A stretch of DNA of 64,000 nt from JANYHF01 sp963732765 (GTDB lineage: Bacteria; Pseudomonadota; Alphaproteobacteria; Rhizobiales; Hyphomicrobiaceae): positions 620,001 through 684,000 of the forward strand of contig CAVTAS010000010.1 in NCBI GenBank assembly GCA_963732765.1, read 5' to 3'. The notes beneath the pieces were generated by a model, which saw nothing but the letters and a program-made list of their open reading frames with translations, did not search any database and was not told the origin of the DNA. Shown in pieces: positions 60,084-64,000 of this stretch. Each line of letters opens with the position of its first letter. Positions within the stretch are counted from its first letter, which is position 1. The translations under genes and the position numbers were made by a program.

Positions 60084-61847
60084 ATGGCCGTAACGATGAA
60101 CAAAAGCATACTCTCCCCAGTCGCATCAGCCTCTGACTTGGATCAATCCCAACCCGATTGGCCGTGGTTGACGCATTATCCGAGTTATACGCGCTGGCAT
60201 CAGACCTTCCACCCCGGCCTCGTCCACGAGCTGCTGGACCAGGCTGTGGCGCGCTATCCAAGCAACATCTGCACACATTTCCTCGGTCGCACCATGAGCT
60301 ACGCCGAGATCGGCCGGGCGGCCCAGTTCGCGGCGGCGGGGCTGCAGAAACTGGGTGTCGGCAAGGGAGTCAAGGTTGGCCTGTTTCTTCCCAACAGCCC
60401 GACATTCGTGGTCGCCTATTTCGCCGTGTTGAAAGCCGGCGGGACGGTGGTCAACTTCAATCCGCTCTATTCCCATGGCGAGCTGGCGCATCAAATCCGC
60501 GACAGCGGCACCTCGCTGATGATCACGCTCGATCTGAAGCTGCTCTATGGCAAGGTCGAGCGGCTCTTGTCCGATGGCGTGCTTGAGCGCGCCGTGGTGG
60601 CATCATTCTCGTCTTTGCTGCCGACCATGAAGTCGGTGCTGTTCCGGCTGGCGCGCGGTCAGGAGATCGCCAACATCGAGGCCTCGCCGCAACGCTCCAA
60701 GGTGGTGCTGCAGCGCGACCTGATGGCCAACGATGGCAAGGTGACGCCCACCGCCATCGATCCCGCCACCGAGATCGCCGTGCTGCAATATACCGGCGGC
60801 ACAACGGGAACGCCGAAAGGGGCGATGCTCAGCCACGCCAATCTCACCGCCAACACCGAGCAGGTGAGCGCCTGGGCCGGGCCGCTCAGCGACGGCAGCG
60901 AAGTGATGATGTGCATCCTGCCGCTGTTCCACGTCTTTGCCATGACGGTGGTGATGAACTTCGGCATCCGCAAAGGCGCACAGCTGATCCTGGTCCCGAA
61001 GTTCGAGATCAACGAAGCGGTGCGGCTGATGGTGCAGACGCGAACCACAATTCTGCCCGGTGTGCCGACGCTGTTCAACGCGCTGCTCAACAACGCCAAC
61101 GCCAAGAAGGCGGGTTTGAGGTCGATCAAGTGGTGCTTCTCGGGTGGGGCGAGCCTGCCCGTGACCGTCAAGAAGGCCTTTGAGGCCATGACGGGGGCGA
61201 CCCTGATCGAGGGCTATGGGCTTTCGGAAACGTCCCCCGTCGCAACCGGCAATCCACCCGGCGGCCCTGTCAAGGATGGCTCCATCGGCCTGCCGCTGCC
61301 CGCCACCTACATCTCGATCCGCTCGGTCGAGGACCCCACGCGCGAGATGCCGCAGGGTGAGAAAGGCGAGATCTGCGTCGCCGGCCCACAGGTGATGCTG
61401 GGCTATTGGAACAATCCTGCCGAGACCGCCGCGAGTTTTGTTCCCGGGGTGGGCGGACAGTATTTCCGCACCGGCGACATCGGCCACATGGACGACGAGG
61501 GGTTCACGTTCATCTCCGACCGCATCAAGGAAATGATCAACTCGTCCGGCTTCAAGGTCTACCCGCGCCGCGTCGAAGAGGCTCTCTACGAGCATCCGTC
61601 CGTGGAAGAGGCGGCGGTGATCGGCATCCCCGATCCAGACAAGGGCGAGGTGCCGTTGGCCTTCGTGAAGCTGCGCGAAGGCCAAAGCGCAAGCGCGGCC
61701 GATCTATTGGCATTCCTGAGGCCCAAGCTGGCCAAGATGGAGCTGCCCGAGGTTATCGAGTTCCGCGACAAGCTGCCCAAGACCATGATCGGCAAGCTGT
61801 CCAAGAAAGAGCTGAAGGCGGAGTATCTGGGACGGACGGGGACATGA
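60084..61847 (+). CDS. Acyl-activating AMP-dependent ligase (long-chain acyl-CoA synthetase-like)
   Basis: This 587-residue ANL-superfamily enzyme activates a carboxylate through an acyl-adenylate. It has the ATP-binding loop QYTGGTTGTPKGAML, IEGYGLSETSP, the hinge-region YFRTGDIGHMDD, and SDRIKEMINSSGFKVYPRRV and the C-terminal catalytic Lys in KTMIGKLSKKEL. It most resembles FadD-type long-chain ligases. The start is uncertain between 60051, 60084 and 60096. Its stop TGA is part of GGGGACATGA, the left end of a family B repeat. It is divergent from the carrier/ketosynthase pair, suggesting it may load an acyl chain for that pair. Confidence 0.9.
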   Translation: MAVTMNKSILSPVASASDLDQSQPDWPWLTHYPSYTRWHQTFHPGLVHELLDQAVARYPSNICTHFLGRTMSYAEIGRAAQFAAAGLQKLGVGKGVKVGLFLPNSPTFVVAYFAVLKAGGTVVNFNPLYSHGELAHQIRDSGTSLMITLDLKLLYGKVERLLSDGVLERAVVASFSSLLPTMKSVLFRLARGQEIANIEASPQRSKVVLQRDLMANDGKVTPTAIDPATEIAVLQYTGGTTGTPKGAMLSHANLTANTEQVSAWAGPLSDGSEVMMCILPLFHVFAMTVVMNFGIRKGAQLILVPKFEINEAVRLMVQTRTTILPGVPTLFNALLNNANAKKAGLRSIKWCFSGGASLPVTVKKAFEAMTGATLIEGYGLSETSPVATGNPPGGPVKDGSIGLPLPATYISIRSVEDPTREMPQGEKGEICVAGPQVMLGYWNNPAETAASFVPGVGGQYFRTGDIGHMDDEGFTFISDRIKEMINSSGFKVYPRRVEEALYEHPSVEEAAVIGIPDPDKGEVPLAFVKLREGQSASAADLLAFLRPKLAKMELPEVIEFRDKLPKTMIGKLSKKELKAEYLGRTGT

Positions 61848-62052
61848 TGTTCATCGCCGGCCCGACAGGCCTATGAAGTAGGTCACGGACGCCAGTGTCG
61901 GCGATGAACTTCGTGTCCCCAGTCTTCGGTCTGCGGTCTCGGTCTTCGGCAGACCGGGGATACGCAGCAGACTGGGGACACGAAGTTCATTTTCGTTTGA
62001 GACCTGTGCGTTACCCACGCGGCTGGGCAGCGAAAATGAACATCATGTCCCC
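61838..62052. repeat. Family B tandem palindromes (two hairpins with GGGGACA ends)
   Basis: The first element, 61838-61919, has GGGGACATGATGTTCATCGC on the left and GGCGATGAACTTCGTGTCCCC on the right. The second, 61974-62052, has GGGGACACGAAGTTCATTTT and AAAATGAACATCATGTCCCC. Each has its own core. Between lie shorter GTCTTCGG-type repeats. The first begins on the stop codon of the ligase; the last GGGGACATGA (minus strand) gives the stop of the convergent GNAT. Confidence 0.92.
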
Positions 62053-62531
62053 AACACCCGCTCGTAGATTACCTTGCCGTCGCCGTCGCGGTAGAAGTCG
62101 GCGATGCGGGCGACTTCCTTGAAGCCGGCGCGCAGATAGAACTGCCGGGTCGGTTCGTATTTGTCCGTGGACGAGGTTTCGGCGTAGTAGCGCGTGCCGC
62201 CGGCCTTGCCGATGGCGGCTTCGGTCTGCGCCAGCAGCTGCTTGCCAAGGCCGATGCCTTGCCGCCCGGGATCGACGACGATCCAGAACAAATCGTAAGC
62301 CGATTCCGTTCCGTCAATCAGTCCGAAGCAAGTGTAGCCGGCAATCTCGTCGCCTTCGGCAGCGATCACAAAATCGTAGCCGGCAGAAGGCCCCTCGCGC
62401 AGGGCGGTTTCCAAAAGCCGGCCCGCCATCGCGGATTCGTCTGGCGTGAAGAACCCGGTCGCCTCGCAGAGCCTTACCACTCGCGGCGGGTCCGCAGCTG
62501 CGATCGTGGTCCGCCAGGTGATAGTCACCAC
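62043..62531 (-). CDS. GNAT-family N-acetyltransferase
   Basis: This 162-residue acetyltransferase has the acetyl-CoA motif VDPGRQGIGLGKQLLAQ, followed by FYLRAGFKEVARI near the end. The start is GTG, either 62531 or 62528; the latter gives a four-base overlap with the upstream ATP-grasp stop. The stop TGA is within GGGGACATGA of a family B repeat, and the last residues (VLGT) are encoded by it. It forms an operon with two ATP-grasp enzymes. Acceptor unknown. Confidence 0.9.
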   Translation of the reverse strand: MVTITWRTTIAAADPPRVVRLCEATGFFTPDESAMAGRLLETALREGPSAGYDFVIAAEGDEIAGYTCFGLIDGTESAYDLFWIVVDPGRQGIGLGKQLLAQTEAAIGKAGGTRYYAETSSTDKYEPTRQFYLRAGFKEVARIADFYRDGDGKVIYERVLGT

Positions 62532-63583
62532 ACGCCCGCCGGAGTTGCCCGGACCTCGACGGCCCGCAACTCATCACCAAGCGGCAGATCGAGGTTGGAC
62601 GGCAGATTGCGCCGCAATGCCGCCTGTACAATGCGCTCGATCAACTGCGGATAGCTGATCCCCGCCTCAGACGCCGTGGCCGAGAAACCGGCGTCAGCCG
62701 TTATGCACGGGTTGGTGTTCACGTCGATAGCCCAGGGCTTGCCCATGGCGTCGACGCGGAAGTCGACGCGGGCATAGCCCGTGAGCCCGAAGGTGGCCCA
62801 GACATCGGCCGCCATCTTTTTCAGTTTACGGCCCAGTTTCGGATCGGTCTTCTCGATGCCGAATTGGCGCGGGGTGTTCTGATAGGCGAAGGATTCCGTC
62901 TGCCATTTGGCGTCGTAGTCGACGATCTTGGGCTTGTCTTCGGGGTAACCCTCGAACAGGATCTCTGGCGGCGGCAGCACCTCGACCCCGTTCGGTCCTT
63001 CGACCATGGCGACGTTGAACTCGCGGCCCTCGATGAACACCTCGGCAAAGAAGCGTCCGCCAAAGGTCGCCTCGCGGTGGCGGATCACCTTCTGGGCTTC
63101 GCAGGCCATAACTACCGACGAAGAATCGATCCCGACCGAGGCGTGCTCGCTGTCGGATTTCACCAGCACCATCGTGTCGGGCGGGAGCGGATTGCGAATG
63201 CCGTCGATCCAGGCCGGCGTCGCGATACCGGCGGCCTTCATGAGGTGCTTGGAGCGCGTCTTTGACATGGCTGCAACAATCGCGTCGAACTTGCAGCCGG
63301 TGTACGGCACGCGCAGCTTTTCCAGGAACGCCGGCACGAAGGGTTGCAGGCGCAGATCGGCGCGTAGTCCATCGACCAGATTGAACACGGCCAGCGGCTC
63401 GCGCTCCATCATGCGCTCGAGGGGCGTCAAATCGAGGTCAATGTGGACGATATCGCTCTCGTACCCCAGCCCGCGCAGGGTCTCGTTGATGGCGGCGGCC
63501 GACTCGATGGTGTCGGTTTCATCCGGGCGACCATCCATCGCTCCGTGTACGATGGGGATATAGGACGGACGCGGAGCGCTCAT
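62525..63583 (-). CDS. D-alanine-D-alanine ligase-like ATP-grasp protein
   Basis: This 352-residue ATP-grasp enzyme has FNLVDGLRADL at the N-terminal domain, then VKSDSEHASVGIDSSSVV (ATP-binding strand-loop), FAEVFIEGREFNVAMV and YARVDFRVDAMGKPWAIDVN with the metal-binding Asp/Asn. The reaction joins a carboxylate and an amine; the substrate is unknown, and it is not Ddl itself. It follows the next ATP-grasp gene by two bases and overlaps a GNAT gene, so the three are one operon. ATG at 63583. Confidence 0.87.
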   Translation of the reverse strand: MSAPRPSYIPIVHGAMDGRPDETDTIESAAAINETLRGLGYESDIVHIDLDLTPLERMMEREPLAVFNLVDGLRADLRLQPFVPAFLEKLRVPYTGCKFDAIVAAMSKTRSKHLMKAAGIATPAWIDGIRNPLPPDTMVLVKSDSEHASVGIDSSSVVMACEAQKVIRHREATFGGRFFAEVFIEGREFNVAMVEGPNGVEVLPPPEILFEGYPEDKPKIVDYDAKWQTESFAYQNTPRQFGIEKTDPKLGRKLKKMAADVWATFGLTGYARVDFRVDAMGKPWAIDVNTNPCITADAGFSATASEAGISYPQLIERIVQAALRRNLPSNLDLPLGDELRAVEVRATPAGVW

Positions 63584-63585
63584 GG

Positions 63586-64000
63586 TCAGCCTACCTTGCG
63601 GCGTTTGTGGCGCCTGGCTTCGGCCTCGCCCAGACCGTAGCGGTCCATGGCGGCTTCGAGGATCAGGCCGATCAGCTGGTCGTAGGAAATCCCGTTCAGG
63701 CCCGACAGGATCGGGAGATCGGAATGGGTGGGATGCAGGCCGGCGATGGGATTGGCCTCCAAGAAGACGGGCGTTCCCGTCGCATCGCAGCGGAAGTCGA
63801 GGCGGCAGCTGTCGCGGCAACCGAGCGCGCGATAAGCGGCCAAGCCGTGCTCAGCCACCAATCGGGCGACATCGTCCGTGGCCGCCTTGTAGAAGCAGAG
63901 CTCCTCGCTCTCCTCCTTGTTGCGCATGGAGTAAACGCCCTGGTCGGCCTCGGCCTTGAGGAAGATCTCCATCACGCCAACGACGCGGGCACGCGCACCA
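63586..64000 (-). CDS. ATP-grasp ligase-like protein, C-terminal part (cut by window end)
   Basis: The C-terminal 137 residues of an ATP-grasp enzyme related to D-Ala-D-Ala ligases; the start lies beyond the window. The metal and ATP residues are in CRLDFRCDATGTPVFLEANP, with the final helix YDQLIGLILEAAMDRYG. An ATG within view is not the true start, since the open frame continues to the window edge with in-family sequence (MEIFLKAEADQGVYSM). It precedes another ATP-grasp gene by two bases. The second lies downstream. Confidence 0.85.
   Translation of the reverse strand, partial: GARARVVGVMEIFLKAEADQGVYSMRNKEESEELCFYKAATDDVARLVAEHGLAAYRALGCRDSCRLDFRCDATGTPVFLEANPIAGLHPTHSDLPILSGLNGISYDQLIGLILEAAMDRYGLGEAEARRHKRRKVG

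Noticed and set aside
1..64000. CRISPR array, rRNA, tRNA or integrase
   Set aside because: No evenly spaced direct repeats, tRNA clover-leaf, rRNA sequence or recombinase was found.

Overview
The window is high-G+C bacterial chromosome and reads as an alphaproteobacterium, probably Hyphomicrobiales (Rhizobiales) or a close relative. The support is gene order: nrdR-ribD-ribE-ribH-nusB, yebC-ruvC-ruvA-ruvB, mutY-DUF721-dsbA-smc, CinA-like-sfsA-map-radC and rpmB/DUF3108. It also includes a GTTC-N7-GTTC SOS box and a palindrome of the rhizobial type. No rRNA, tRNA, CRISPR array, transposase or phage gene was seen.

Layout. 0-8 kb: end of corA, then gatA and gatC separated by an oppositely oriented YHS-domain gene, a YbaK-like deacylase, a PPOX-family flavoprotein, gor-rpiA and a GabD-like dehydrogenase. 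8-13 kb: gph, two transporters, an AT-rich gap and a frameshifted dipeptide epimerase. 12.9-16.5 kb: nrdR, riboflavin genes and nusB. 16.8-25.3 kb: transporter, SDR, frameshifted DHDPS-like gene, phosphonate-type ABC transporter with a methyltransferase, LprI-like secreted protein and rpe. 25.3-31 kb: SOS box with a tiny ORF, rpmB, DUF3108, TolC-like protein, rpsD and an MFS transporter. 31-38 kb: ruvB, a 1166-residue protein with two PLP-enzyme modules, ruvA, ruvC, yebC. 38-43 kb: an unknown secreted coiled-coil protein and smc. 43.4-48.7 kb: accessory island. 48.8-57 kb: two DsbA-like genes, DUF721, mutY, GNAT, NnrU, CinA-like, sfsA, map and radC. 57-64 kb: methyltransferase-like and cyclophilin-like proteins, a NodE/NodF-like ketosynthase and carrier protein, an acyl-activating ligase, a GNAT and two ATP-grasp enzymes.

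The main discovery is a Pycsar-type antiphage locus at 43.5-45.1 kb. A cyclic-nucleotide-binding plus TIR-like effector lies six bases upstream of a pyrimidine-cyclase-like protein. It is AT-richer than its surroundings and sits between smc and dsbA, genes usually close together in this group. The effector is split by one extra base as sequenced. A VapB/VapC-type pair lies beside it, and its PIN protein lacks the first catalytic aspartate.

Three further themes run through the window. Dispersed palindromes (GTAGGGGCG ends, GGGGACA ends, GAGGGGCAGC ends) repeatedly coincide with the stop codon of the upstream gene, and one cassette is inserted in frame in smc. Six genes carry single-base indels, so either the assembly has indel errors or several accessory genes are decaying. 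Three conserved gene sets (gatC/gatA, ruvCA/ruvB, dsbA/smc) have been split by inserted genes.
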